This document shows positions 1 to 9,333 of a DNA stretch of 64,000 nucleotides, piece after piece (within the stretch, counting starts at the first letter, position 1; each line of letters starts with the position of its first letter). A program made the translations under genes and the position numbers. Below the pieces are notes generated by a model. It was not told where the DNA came from. It saw only the letters and a program-made list of their open reading frames with translations, and ran no database searches. The DNA is from Pedobacter sp. FW305-3-2-15-E-R2A2 (GTDB taxonomy: Bacteria; Bacteroidota; Bacteroidia; Sphingobacteriales; Sphingobacteriaceae): NCBI RefSeq assembly GCF_038446955.1, contig NZ_CP151803.1, forward strand, positions 1,674,001-1,738,000. Direction: 5' to 3'.

Positions 1-1152
1 AAACCGTTTGGAGGTCTTGAGCAAATTCTTTTCGGTAACCGGAATGCCTTTTTTCTCTTTAAAAGGCTTGTAGAGGTTTAAGATAAACAAGGTGCTTGCG
101 CTGTTCAGTCCCGGTGAATAGGAGGTGATGGCTGCACCGAAAATAACGGCAGCAATAAAGCCACTGAGTACAGGCGGAGATACATCACTGACCACCTTGG
201 AAAATACTTCAGTCGTGTTTTCCATATTGCTGTACATATGAACGGCAATAATCCCCGGTAAAATAAAAAGTAAGGGACCAAGCAGCTTTCCTGCGCAGGC
301 AAGTGCAATGCCCTTCTGACTGGCTTCAAGATTGGAGGAGGCCAGGGCTTGTTGTACGATGACCTGTTCCGTGCCCCAATAAAACAGGTTCATTAAGATC
401 ATCCCGGTGAAAATGGTAGAGAAGGGAACAGCATCACTGGCGGTTCCTATGGAGTTGAAATGTGCTGTTTTTGAAGAAAGAATGGTGTGTATGCCCTGCT
501 GAAAATCGCCATTTCCAACATGTCTTAATCCGAAGTAGGCGAGTAATAAAGCACCGGTGAACATGCAGATACCCAAAACAAGGTCCGAAATTACAATCGC
601 TTTTAGTCCGCCGAGAATGGAATATAAGCTCCCGATCAGTCCAATGCACCAAACCAGGATCCAGATGCTGCTGCCATAACTGATGTCCCAGATGTCTGAA
701 AAATGAAACAGACCATTTAAGGCGATGGCACCGGTGTACAATACGATAGGTAAGAGATTAACCATGTAGCCGATCAGAAAAACAAGAGACACCAGTTTCT
801 TGGTTTGCGGATCATACCTGTTTTCCAGGAAATCGGGTGTGGTAGACATGGCGCCCTTCAAATAAACGGGGATCACAAATTCAGAGACAATCAGCATGGC
901 GAATACAGAACTTACTCCCCAGGCCATGACCGTCATGTTGTTGAGGTATACAGATTCACTGTTGCCTACAAATTCCGCCGCGCTGATATTGGTAAAAAAC
1001 AGAGCCGTACCGACCGCCGTAAAGCTGAGCTTCCGGTTGGCCAAAAAGAGCCCTGCAGAGGTGGTTATTTTATGCCTTCGGGTCTTAAACCAGGAAATCA
1101 ATGCAACCAGAAAGGTGACGATAATAAAGGTAGCAAAGGCAGTAACGTTCAT
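1..1152 (-). CDS. Sodium:solute symporter (SSS family), C-terminus outside window
   Basis: Inner-membrane secondary transporter expected to take up a sugar or related solute with Na+. The reading frame is open for 384 codons from an ATG at 1152 to the window edge, so the C-terminus is missing. The protein begins MNVTAFATFI and shows successive hydrophobic helices. SSS-type signatures include FTNISAAEFVG (about residues 53-63), a GGLKAIVISDLVLG segment and a late SPGLNSASTLF segment. It lies 49 bp downstream of the GH127 gene on the same strand with no terminator between them, so it probably imports the sugar released by that enzyme. The substrate cannot be read from sequence. Family assignment is firm; L-arabinose or another monosaccharide is an inference. 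Confidence 0.88.
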   Translation of the reverse strand, partial: MNVTAFATFIIVTFLVALISWFKTRRHKITTSAGLFLANRKLSFTAVGTALFFTNISAAEFVGNSESVYLNNMTVMAWGVSSVFAMLIVSEFVIPVYLKGAMSTTPDFLENRYDPQTKKLVSLVFLIGYMVNLLPIVLYTGAIALNGLFHFSDIWDISYGSSIWILVWCIGLIGSLYSILGGLKAIVISDLVLGICMFTGALLLAYFGLRHVGNGDFQQGIHTILSSKTAHFNSIGTASDAVPFSTIFTGMILMNLFYWGTEQVIVQQALASSNLEASQKGIALACAGKLLGPLLFILPGIIAVHMYSNMENTTEVFSKVVSDVSPPVLSGFIAAVIFGAAITSYSPGLNSASTLFILNLYKPFKEKKGIPVTEKNLLKTSKRF

Positions 1153-1201
1153 TTTTTAAGAGTATAATACCGGTCCTCCTAATATAGACAAAAGACTGCT
1201 G

Positions 1202-3724
1202 TCATTTGAGCGATCTGGCGCTTAAATTATCGATACTGGCCAGCGCATCGTAAGCCCTTACGCCAATTGATCCGCTCTTGAATTCATCATCGGTCACAGA
1301 AAATATAGGTTTTAACCCCTTGTTAAAATAGACTTTAATCTCCGCACCTTTGGCCTCTATGCTAACCTGATAAGCTTTGCCAAGCTCCAGTTTTTGTTGT
1401 GCTGTGGCAAGAACCATCCATTTTTGATTGGAGGATTTGCCCAGTTGTATCTGACCGGAATCTGCGTTGATGCCTAAATAGTAGCCATTGTAAGCCTCAG
1501 CTCCGATCACATGATCTGTAACCCTAAAGATCAATCCGGCATCACCTTTCGAGTTTAGTTGTACCGTTGCCTCATAGCTGAGGTCGTCAAAAAGGGTACT
1601 GCCGGCAATAGCCTTAGATCCATGGATGCCATACCCCCAGGAGCCTTTGTTGGAGGCAGCATGGATGGCGCCATCTTTAATAAACCAGCTGCCACCATAT
1701 AGGAGCCAGTCTTTAAGTGTGGCCTGACTGAAATTTTCCTGATATGTTTTTCCGGCAGTTTCCGGAACACCGATGACGGGGAAGTTACTGATCCTGATGT
1801 TTTCTGATCCAAATGGTGTCAGTGTGATTTCCTCCGTCTGTGCGGATGAAGCCACAGGACTGCGTGGTACTTCAAGTGCATGCATCTTATTATATGCCGA
1901 AGTCCAGGATGGTATTTTCTTTGCCGTAACCGTTAGTTTTACCGGAGTGCTGGCCTGTATAAACGGATTTTCGGGCATGGCACTACGCTGAACTTTAATT
2001 GTTCCGGTACGGTCATTACCACTTAAAACCAATCCATAGTTCCAGGCGGCGGATGGGGAAACTTCATAGTCGAAAAAGCCATCAACAGGATGTTTTTTGC
2101 TGATGCTGTATTTCGCATCCATCTTAAGTCCGTATACAATTGGTCCGCGTTCTACGGTTACTGAATTGTTGACCTGGTTGCTGAGTTTTACTTCCATAGG
2201 AAAGTTGATCAGCACCAGATTCTTGGTATTCCATGATCTGTTAATGGTATAAATCTGACCGGTTTTAACGCCTGGCAATGTTTTGCCATCAATGGAAATC
2301 TGTGGGTTTTTGCACCATTCCGGAATGCGCAGTTTTAGGGGAAATGAGCTTGGCTTTTCTAACAATACTTTAATTCTGATCTCTTCTTCGAATGGATAAT
2401 TGGTCATCACCTGGAGTTTTACAGGGACGTTTTCTGCTACAAAAGCACTGACCTCAACCGGAGCGTAGGCAATTACCGCCAGGCCTTTATCTGGCGTTGC
2501 TACCCAGCTGTTTTTAACAAAATAGGGCCAGCCCATATGCATATTGTACCTGCAGCAGCCCATTCCGGAATAGGGGCTGAGCAGCAAAGCACCATCATAG
2601 TCTTCATCAAAACCCGAATTGCCATGTTTGCAATATACCTGGTTCGGTTGTGTGTAGTATAAATGAGATTTAATGTCCCTGCTAAACTGTGCCGGTAGGG
2701 TATTAAAGGCTATCTTTTCAAGCCGGTCTCCAAGTTTCGCATCATGTATTATTCTTGCTGCGGTTTCCAGACTTTGCATCCATTCTACTACGGTACAGGT
2801 TTCGGTGCCCTGAAAGGAACTTCTTCCCGCAAGAAACTCGGTACCGGAAGCAATCCCTGTCGACTGCCCATGGTCTCTCATCAAATGATCAATCCCTTTC
2901 TGAGTAGCCGCTCTGTAAAATGGGCTGTTATTCAGTTGGGAGTAGATTGCAGGGAATTTCAGTGCCTGACCTACACTAACGCTGTGTTTGGTATGGAAAT
3001 CATCTCCATAATGGTAAAATTGATTGCCGGTAAAAATAGCTGTCCATGGATAAGCTTGTGATTTTAATTTTTCTGCCAGCTGTAAGAGTGATTTTTCTCC
3101 GGTTCTGTTGTATAGCCACAAGACGATTTCTATGTTGTCTGCCGTTCTTGACTTGCTCCATTCAGATAAAGGTTGTTTATCCAGATTGTCGAGCTGGTAT
3201 TTGAAATACCTGCTAAAAAAGCCAATTACACGCTTGTCGCCCGTAGCTTCATAATAACTTTGTATCGCATACATCATGGGCATTCTTGGCCACCAGTCCT
3301 TCATTTTTACTGGCCCAAAAGAACCATCGGGCCGTTGCTGGTCCAATGTCCAGTTGATCCACTTCTCTGATTTGGCTTTCAATCCGGGATCTCCTAAGGT
3401 GTAAGCAAGCGCAACAAGTCCCTTTACGTAATAAGGGGCACGTTCCCAGCTTTCGCCGGTACCACCCAGCCAGTCGGAATTAGCTCCAAGGTTCCCGCTT
3501 TCCGGATAAAGTGCTTCCGCATTTCCTGTGGCACCATCTTTTTGCAGTTCAAGTTGCTTTAGCAACCATCCTTTAGCTTTGATACTACCTAATGGCAATT
3601 GTACATCAGCAGCTGCATAGAGTGGACTTCGGTTAAATACATATGACCCGCCAGATTCCTGTTGGGCAAATAGCCATGATGGAACCATAGCCAACGCCAA
3701 AATCATAGATTTCCTGATGCTCAT
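1202..3724 (-). CDS. GH127-like beta-L-arabinofuranosidase (DUF1680) with C-terminal lectin-like domain
   Basis: Predicted secreted glycoside hydrolase of the DUF1680/GH127 type, whose characterised members release beta-L-arabinofuranose. I start it at the ATG at 3724 (MSIRKSMILALAM, a good signal peptide ending SWLFAQ) rather than the longer frame from 3796. The Zn-thiolate site of GH127 is recognisable: ETC near residues 308-310 and GCC near 389-391, matching the Glu/Cys and Cys-Cys motifs of HypBA1; an SGTEFLAG motif just upstream is the likely acid/base segment. After the (alpha/alpha)6 and beta-sandwich parts, the last ~170 residues form a concanavalin/DUF1080-like jelly roll (GDAGLIFRV, YNGYYLGI), probably sugar binding. 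It is co-directional with the symporter downstream. Family call is strong; GH146 or another arabinofuranosidase family remains possible. Confidence 0.85.
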   Translation of the reverse strand: MSIRKSMILALAMVPSWLFAQQESGGSYVFNRSPLYAAADVQLPLGSIKAKGWLLKQLELQKDGATGNAEALYPESGNLGANSDWLGGTGESWERAPYYVKGLVALAYTLGDPGLKAKSEKWINWTLDQQRPDGSFGPVKMKDWWPRMPMMYAIQSYYEATGDKRVIGFFSRYFKYQLDNLDKQPLSEWSKSRTADNIEIVLWLYNRTGEKSLLQLAEKLKSQAYPWTAIFTGNQFYHYGDDFHTKHSVSVGQALKFPAIYSQLNNSPFYRAATQKGIDHLMRDHGQSTGIASGTEFLAGRSSFQGTETCTVVEWMQSLETAARIIHDAKLGDRLEKIAFNTLPAQFSRDIKSHLYYTQPNQVYCKHGNSGFDEDYDGALLLSPYSGMGCCRYNMHMGWPYFVKNSWVATPDKGLAVIAYAPVEVSAFVAENVPVKLQVMTNYPFEEEIRIKVLLEKPSSFPLKLRIPEWCKNPQISIDGKTLPGVKTGQIYTINRSWNTKNLVLINFPMEVKLSNQVNNSVTVERGPIVYGLKMDAKYSISKKHPVDGFFDYEVSPSAAWNYGLVLSGNDRTGTIKVQRSAMPENPFIQASTPVKLTVTAKKIPSWTSAYNKMHALEVPRSPVASSAQTEEITLTPFGSENIRISNFPVIGVPETAGKTYQENFSQATLKDWLLYGGSWFIKDGAIHAASNKGSWGYGIHGSKAIAGSTLFDDLSYEATVQLNSKGDAGLIFRVTDHVIGAEAYNGYYLGINADSGQIQLGKSSNQKWMVLATAQQKLELGKAYQVSIEAKGAEIKVYFNKGLKPIFSVTDDEFKSGSIGVRAYDALASIDNLSARSLK

Positions 3725-4039
3725 AATTTTATAAATGGTGGTTTGCAGCACAAGTTTATTGTAAAATACCGGATATTTTATCGCAGAAGAACACATTGAT
3801 ACGATCTGAAGAATTTTGATACAAATAGCCTAACTTATCTTTGATTTTTAGCTAAAACCAGCAGAACTCATTTGGCTTTATTTAGATAAATAATAACGCC
3901 TTTCCCTGATAAATGATAAAAGAATTATGATCAACGAGATTCAACATATGGACATAACGGATTAATTGCGCGGTAGAATGTGAAAATAATTATTTAAAAT
4001 TGTACAGACCGTGACAAACATTCTCATAAGATAACCATC
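3725..4039. other. Intergenic region between divergent GH127 and sigma-factor genes
   Basis: This 315-bp AT-rich gap separates two divergently transcribed units. It contains one good plus-strand promoter match (listed separately). I found no exact CAAANNTA (reverse -7 element) for the GH127 gene, no ORF, and no convincing operator dyad. Confidence 0.6.
3815..3843 (+). promoter_or_regulatory. Candidate Bacteroidota promoter for the sigma/FecR genes
   Basis: TTTG at 3815-3818, a 17-bp spacer, then TATCTTTG at 3836-3843 match the known Bacteroidota housekeeping consensus (TTTG, ~17-23 bp, TAnnTTTG). Transcription would start near 3850, giving a leader of about 190 nt before the sigma gene. The match is read directly; activity is inferred. 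Confidence 0.45.
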
Positions 4040-4603
4040 ATGAATTCATACGAAGTATTTACGGATCAGGAATTGATCGTCTCTATGAAATCGGGGAATC
4101 AAGCTGCCTTTGAGGAAATCTATGAGCGGCACTGGACGGTACTCTATCGCTCCGCTTATAATGTACTTAGAGAAGAAGCAGGGAGTTTGGATGTGGTGCA
4201 GGAGGTCTTTATCTGGTTTTGGGAACACCGGGAACGGCTTGAAGTCAATTCCATTAAAGGGTATTTACTGACAGCAGTAAAATATAAGGTCGCTAATTAC
4301 ATCAGGAGTGGAAAAGTACGGGCTTCTTTTTATGAAGGAATTCCTAAGGTAGATCTGGATTCGGCCTTTCCGAATGAAGCATTAGAGGTCAAAGAGCTAA
4401 GCGCAATGATCCGCCATTTTACAGAAGAGCTTCCCGACCGCTGTAAAGAAGTGTTCCGGCTTAGCCGGCAAGAATATCTGACGAATAAAGAAATCGCTGA
4501 GCGACTGGGAATCACCGAAAAAACAGTGGAGAACCAGATCAATAAAGCGATTAAAAAGCTGAAAACCAACCTCGGTAAGTTTTCTATCTTCCTGAGCCTT
4601 TAG
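4040..4603 (+). CDS. ECF RNA polymerase sigma factor (FecI/Bacteroidota sigma-70 type)
   Basis: Extracytoplasmic-function sigma factor, 187 aa, the usual size. Region 2 spans about residues 25-90 (AFEEIYERHWTVLYRSAY, then a WFWEHRE segment). Region 4 spans about 125-178 with a clear helix-turn-helix: LTNKEIAERLGITEKTVENQ. It is followed by a FecR-type anti-sigma gene and then a SusC with an STN domain, which is the standard trans-envelope signalling triad. By family knowledge, substrate binding to the SusC would signal through the FecR protein to free this factor and induce PUL A. Typical of Sphingobacteriaceae PULs. Confidence 0.93.
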   Translation: MNSYEVFTDQELIVSMKSGNQAAFEEIYERHWTVLYRSAYNVLREEAGSLDVVQEVFIWFWEHRERLEVNSIKGYLLTAVKYKVANYIRSGKVRASFYEGIPKVDLDSAFPNEALEVKELSAMIRHFTEELPDRCKEVFRLSRQEYLTNKEIAERLGITEKTVENQINKAIKKLKTNLGKFSIFLSL

Positions 4604-4709
4604 CTTTTTTTGTAGGAATTGAAAAAACGTTTTATCAAAATAAAAAAATATTTTAAATCAGCGTGGGTGCTGAGTCTCCGGCAAGTGCCTTACATCATAT
4701 ACACCAAGT

Positions 4710-5846
4710 ATGAATAGGGAAGAATACCAACAGCTGATACATAAAGTGTCGGATGGAATGGCGACTGATCACGAGCTCGCTTTGTACAACCGATATTTCC
4801 ATGCCTACCAGAAATCTGAGGAATGGGAGGAGTCTGAAATGGGGCAACAGCAGGAGCTCAAATTGAAACTGGATCAATTGGTCTTTGCGCAGATTCGTAC
4901 AAAACCAACCTTATCCCTAAGGCCGCTCATTTTTAAGCTCGCAATTGCAGCAGTGCTATTGATTGCAGTCGGCACCTTCCTTTATCCCCATCTCCATCCC
5001 CCTGTTAAAGAAAATGAGACCGCTAAGAAAGTGACCATTGTTCCCGGTGGAAATAAAGCCTATTTAACGCTGGGCAATGGCAAACGAATTATACTCAACG
5101 ATGCTTCCCGCGGACAACTGGCTAAAGAAGCCGGCGTGGAGATCCGTAAAACAGGGGATGGTCAACTGGTCTATTCCATCAAAGATCAGCGGGCCTCAGA
5201 CCAGACCCTGATCAATACGATCGAAACACCCAAAGGCGGACGTTACCAGGTTCTTTTGCCAGATGGAACTAAAGTCTGGTTAAATGCGGCATCTAAACTG
5301 ACTTATCCAGTATCCTTCACTGCAAAAGACAGCAGGAAGGTAGAGTTGAATGGAGAAGCCTATTTTGAAGTCGCCAGAAATGAACGCTTGCCTTTCAGGG
5401 TAAAGACCACTTTTCAGGAAATTGAAGTATTGGGCACCCATTTCAACGTCATGGCCTATGACGATGAAAAAATCATCAGAACCACCTTGCTGGAAGGCGC
5501 TGTAAAAGTCGCCGCTAATCACAAACAATCCTTACTATATCCTGGACAGCAGGCAGATCTGAATAGAGAAAATCAACACATCCGCATTACTACCGCAGTT
5601 AAAAATAAGTCTGTAGCCTGGAAAAACGGTTATTTTATGTTTACCGGTGATACGATTGAAGACATTATGAAGCAGGTAGGCCGATGGTATGACCTTGAGG
5701 TAGAATACCGTGGCAATAGGAGCAATCAGCAGTTTGGAGGAACCTATTCCATGGATAAAGACATTCATGAATTGATGAAAGGACTGGAATTAACGGGAAT
5801 GATTCATTATAAAATTGAAGGAAGGAGGATTATTGTAATGGACTAA
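4710..5846 (+). CDS. FecR-family anti-sigma factor
   Basis: Single-pass inner-membrane anti-sigma regulator, 378 aa. The cytoplasmic N-terminal part (1-70) would bind the sigma factor. A transmembrane helix covers about 73-92 (FKLAIAAVLLIAVGTFLY). The periplasmic FecR domain follows at about 165-265 (PKGGRYQVLLPDGTKVWLNA; GEAYFEVA). A DUF4974 domain lies at the C-terminus from about 305 (FTGDTIEDIMKQVGRWY), which contacts the STN domain of the cognate transporter in this family. It sits 106 bp after the sigma gene and 123 bp before the STN-bearing SusC. No feature is unusual. Confidence 0.93.
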   Translation: MNREEYQQLIHKVSDGMATDHELALYNRYFHAYQKSEEWEESEMGQQQELKLKLDQLVFAQIRTKPTLSLRPLIFKLAIAAVLLIAVGTFLYPHLHPPVKENETAKKVTIVPGGNKAYLTLGNGKRIILNDASRGQLAKEAGVEIRKTGDGQLVYSIKDQRASDQTLINTIETPKGGRYQVLLPDGTKVWLNAASKLTYPVSFTAKDSRKVELNGEAYFEVARNERLPFRVKTTFQEIEVLGTHFNVMAYDDEKIIRTTLLEGAVKVAANHKQSLLYPGQQADLNRENQHIRITTAVKNKSVAWKNGYFMFTGDTIEDIMKQVGRWYDLEVEYRGNRSNQQFGGTYSMDKDIHELMKGLELTGMIHYKIEGRRIIVMD

Positions 5847-5873
5847 AAGATTACAGTTATCCTGACAAAAAAA

Positions 5874-5900
5874 GACCATACCGTTTGCCGCAGTATGGTC
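5874..5900 (+). other. Hairpin between fecR and susC
   Basis: Perfect 8-bp inverted repeat GACCATAC / GTATGGTC with an 11-nt loop, 27 bp after the FecR stop. Seven A's precede it and no T-run follows on the plus strand, so it resembles a terminator only for the minus strand, where no gene would use it. It may attenuate read-through or protect an mRNA end. Confidence 0.35.
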
Positions 5901-5969
5901 CATATCAATTGTGTAAGATAACTTAAAGATTGCGCGAACAACCAAATATAAATTAAACTTAACGACCAA

Positions 5970-8900
5970 ATGTATAAAAAATTTACTGCATCAAGCAGGT
6001 GGGATTCCTGTGTAAAGCTCAAAATTATCCGTATGATCAAACTGGTGTGTGTTCTATTTTTCCTTGCAGTTTTACAAGTGAATGCATCGACTTACGCACA
6101 GAAGATCAGTCTCCATTTTGAGAATGCCCCAATGGAAGAGGTCCTGCAGACCATCAGGCAACAGAGTGGTTATGACTTCCTTTATGGCATACAGTTGCTC
6201 AAGACGGCAAAGCCGGTTTCCTTATCGCTAAAAGATGCTTCCATCGAAGAAGCATTGAAAAGCTGTATGAAAGGCCAGCCCTTCAGCTATCAGATCAATA
6301 AAAAAACCGTCACGATTACGCCCTTAACTGGTAAAACCGGCGATCCGGTAGTCTTTCCGGTGAAAGGTAAAGTAAGTGATACTAAAGGCACGCCATTGCC
6401 CGGCGTTAATGTCAGGTTGAAAGGCACGAACATAGGAGCAGTGACCGATCAGAACGGACGCTTTAACCTTAGCCTTCCAGACGGTTCCGGAACACTGTCA
6501 TTCAGCTACCTGGGCTTTGAAAGCCAGGATAAGCCGGTAAATAACCAAAACGAATTGAACATCACCCTGATTGAAAACATACAATCATTGAATGATGTGG
6601 TGGTAGTCGGTTATGGAACACAGAAGAGATCGAGCCTGACCGGTGCCGTGGATCGCATTAATGCGGCGGCTATTGAAGGAAAGCCGGTCATGAATGTGAC
6701 TCAGGCCTTACAAGGCGTTTCTCCCAACCTGATCGTTCAGCAGCGTAATGCAGAACCAGGCGGCGCAATGAACCTGAACATCAGAGGGGTAGGCACAATG
6801 GGCGACAATAGCCCTTTGGTGGTCATAGATGGTCTGGTTGGTGGCGACATCAACCTCCTGAACCCCTCCGATATTGAAAGTGTTTCCGTATTAAAGGATG
6901 CAGGGAGTGCCGCGATTTATGGTTCCAGGTCCTCCAACGGAGTGATCCTGATCACCACTAAACAAGGAAAAAAGGACTCGGGAATGAAAATCGTCTTGAA
7001 TGGCATGGCTGGTATACAGGTGCCACACATTTTGTATAAACCGGTTAAAGGATATGAAAATGCCATTCTCAGAAATGAAGCCAATGTAAATGCAGGTCTG
7101 ACCCCCATTTATAATGCGGCCCAGATCAGAGACTTTCAGAAAAGAGGAGATGAGGAATGGTTTTTAAACTCCATCCTGAAAAATTCCCTGCAACAAAATC
7201 ACAATGTCAGCGTATCGGGTGGAACGAGTCAGTCGACCTACCTTGTTTCCATGGGTTATGTCGATCAGCGAAGTAACCTCGTTGGCCCCGATTATGGCTT
7301 AAAAAGATACAATTACCGGATCAACCTAAATAATGAATATGGTAAATTTAAACTCAACTCGATCTTATCTTATGTGAAATCTCAGATCAAAGATCATGCT
7401 TCCAGTACTTCGACTTTAATTGTAGATGCGGGAAGGGTACCTACGATCTATAAACTCCAGGATGAGCAGGGCCGATACCTGACCAATGAAGTCCTGTCGG
7501 AATTTAATCCTTTAGGAATTTTAAGAAATGGAGGGTACCGTAAATATGACAACGACAATCTTTTCGGAAGCCTGAATGCCGAGTTTGCCGCCACAGACTA
7601 CCTTAAATTAAGAGCGGTGCTTGGCGGAACGTTAACGGCAAATCACTTATTTGCAAGAACAATGCAGGTGAACTATTTTCCAAAAGGCATTTCCGGTTCA
7701 GACCGGAATACCGATGATGTAAATGATAAAAACCTTTTCCTCAATACTCAGTTTATGGCTGAGTTCAATAAAACTTTTAATAAAGACCATCAGGTAACGG
7801 CCCTGGTGGGGATTTCCAATGAATCTGCTGATAATAAAAGCAATGCCATTTACCGGAAATTTACAGATCCGGAGCTGGGGACCCCAACTTCAGAAACGGT
7901 GATCAATGCGACTTCCACAAACAGCAATCAACGTACTTCGGAAAGTAGCTTGAATTCATTATTTGGTCGTGCAAACTATGCCTATAAGGATAAGTACTAT
8001 ACGGAAATCAATTTCAGGGTGGATGGATCTTCCAAATTTAGTAAACAAAACCGATGGGGATTTTTTCCGGCGATCTCGGCGGGATATCGTTTGAGTCAGG
8101 AAGATTTTATGCAGGATTACCGCAACCGGGTTGGTGACCTGAAGATCAGGGGATCTTATGGGATTCTGGGGAATCAGAATGTAGGTAATTATCAATTTCA
8201 GACCACCTATTTTAGTTTCCCCAATGCGTATAGTTTCGGTAATAAATCTGTTAGTGGTACCGGCTTTACCTTTGCAAATCCAGATATCCGCTGGGAAAGA
8301 GCAGCGACTTTTAACATGGGCGTTGACGCTTCCTTCTTTAAGAATAAGCTGACGGTTTCTTTTGATTACTTTAATAAAATAACCAGGGACATCCTTGTGC
8401 CACCAACGGTGCCGGGCCTCTTTGGAACTTCATTGCCGGATTTTAATGCGGCTAAAATGCAGAACAAAGGCTGGGAACTAAGTGTGAACTACCACATCAA
8501 CGCGGAGCATTTTAAACACCAGATCGGATTTAACATCGGCGACTCGAAAAACAAGGTGCTGGGTTACGAAGGAAGGGAGAAAATCTCCAGCTCAGATGAG
8601 ATGCAATACATCATCCGTGAAGGATTGCCTTACAATTCTTATGTCGGACTGAAAACGGATGGATACTTCCAGAACATTGACGAAGTAAACAATGGACCGG
8701 TACCCGAAGGTTTAACGGTCGTTCCCGGAGATATCCGCTATGTGGATGTCAATAAAGATGGCGTAATCAACGACAGGGATCGTTTTGTTTTGGGGAATGC
8801 TTTTCCGAGATACACCTTTGGCATCACTTACGCGATGAGTTATCAAAACTTTGATTTAAGTGTCTTTATTCAGGGCGTAGGTAAACGGAATGCATTTATA

Positions 8901-9323
8901 CGCGGGGAGATGGTAGAACCTTTCCATTACAACTATGGACAGGTGATGTATCAGCACCAGCTGGACTATTGGACACCAGTTAATCCCAATGCCCGATATC
9001 CCAGATTAGCAGCCAATGGCAGTCAGTCGAATACCAATAATTTTAGAAGAGGATCGGATGCCTATTTGTACGATGCGGCTTATGCGAGGCTTAAAAATGT
9101 ACAGGTTGGCTATTCTCTATCGCCGGGACTGGCTAAAAAGATGGGCATGCAGAAGCTGAGGATTTATGCGACGGGGCAGAACCTGCTGACGCTGTCTAAA
9201 CTGAAGTTCCTGGATCCGGAGAACACTGAATTTAGCAATAATTTGTCCAGTAGTGGCGCCAATAGCGCCAGAGCCTATCCGACTCCTGTATATGTGGGAA
9301 TGGGGCTTGATGTTACTTTTTAA
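5970..9323 (+). CDS. SusC-like TonB-dependent transporter with STN signalling domain (PUL A)
   Basis: Outer-membrane beta-barrel importer for oligosaccharides, 1117 aa. The N-terminus has the long leader typical of this group (MYKKFTASSR..., hydrophobic stretch 24-40, cleavage after NASTYAQ). An STN domain spans about 46-118, a carboxypeptidase-regulatory-like beta-sandwich about 131-200, and the TonB-box-like stretch plus plug begin at SLNDVVVVGYGTQKR (206-220). The barrel ends VGMGLDVTF, with a C-terminal aromatic residue. The STN domain marks it as a transducer for the adjacent FecR/sigma pair. The SusD gene starts 10 bp after its stop. Substrate is inferred as alpha-mannan fragments from the two GH76 genes downstream. 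Confidence 0.95.
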   Translation: MYKKFTASSRWDSCVKLKIIRMIKLVCVLFFLAVLQVNASTYAQKISLHFENAPMEEVLQTIRQQSGYDFLYGIQLLKTAKPVSLSLKDASIEEALKSCMKGQPFSYQINKKTVTITPLTGKTGDPVVFPVKGKVSDTKGTPLPGVNVRLKGTNIGAVTDQNGRFNLSLPDGSGTLSFSYLGFESQDKPVNNQNELNITLIENIQSLNDVVVVGYGTQKRSSLTGAVDRINAAAIEGKPVMNVTQALQGVSPNLIVQQRNAEPGGAMNLNIRGVGTMGDNSPLVVIDGLVGGDINLLNPSDIESVSVLKDAGSAAIYGSRSSNGVILITTKQGKKDSGMKIVLNGMAGIQVPHILYKPVKGYENAILRNEANVNAGLTPIYNAAQIRDFQKRGDEEWFLNSILKNSLQQNHNVSVSGGTSQSTYLVSMGYVDQRSNLVGPDYGLKRYNYRINLNNEYGKFKLNSILSYVKSQIKDHASSTSTLIVDAGRVPTIYKLQDEQGRYLTNEVLSEFNPLGILRNGGYRKYDNDNLFGSLNAEFAATDYLKLRAVLGGTLTANHLFARTMQVNYFPKGISGSDRNTDDVNDKNLFLNTQFMAEFNKTFNKDHQVTALVGISNESADNKSNAIYRKFTDPELGTPTSETVINATSTNSNQRTSESSLNSLFGRANYAYKDKYYTEINFRVDGSSKFSKQNRWGFFPAISAGYRLSQEDFMQDYRNRVGDLKIRGSYGILGNQNVGNYQFQTTYFSFPNAYSFGNKSVSGTGFTFANPDIRWERAATFNMGVDASFFKNKLTVSFDYFNKITRDILVPPTVPGLFGTSLPDFNAAKMQNKGWELSVNYHINAEHFKHQIGFNIGDSKNKVLGYEGREKISSSDEMQYIIREGLPYNSYVGLKTDGYFQNIDEVNNGPVPEGLTVVPGDIRYVDVNKDGVINDRDRFVLGNAFPRYTFGITYAMSYQNFDLSVFIQGVGKRNAFIRGEMVEPFHYNYGQVMYQHQLDYWTPVNPNARYPRLAANGSQSNTNNFRRGSDAYLYDAAYARLKNVQVGYSLSPGLAKKMGMQKLRIYATGQNLLTLSKLKFLDPENTEFSNNLSSSGANSARAYPTPVYVGMGLDVTF

Positions 9324-9333
9324 TCGAATCGAT

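Noticed and set aside
805-1167. Plus-strand ORF of 120 aa
   Set aside because: It lies antisense within the SSS symporter frame, which has clear family motifs and TM helices.
5874-5900. Rho-independent terminator between fecR and susC
   Set aside because: The A-run precedes rather than a T-run following the stem on the coding strand, so I list it only as a hairpin.
9253-9333. Longer start for the PUL A SusD
   Set aside because: It overlaps SusC and would bury the lipoprotein signal; the ATG at 9334 gives a proper lipobox.
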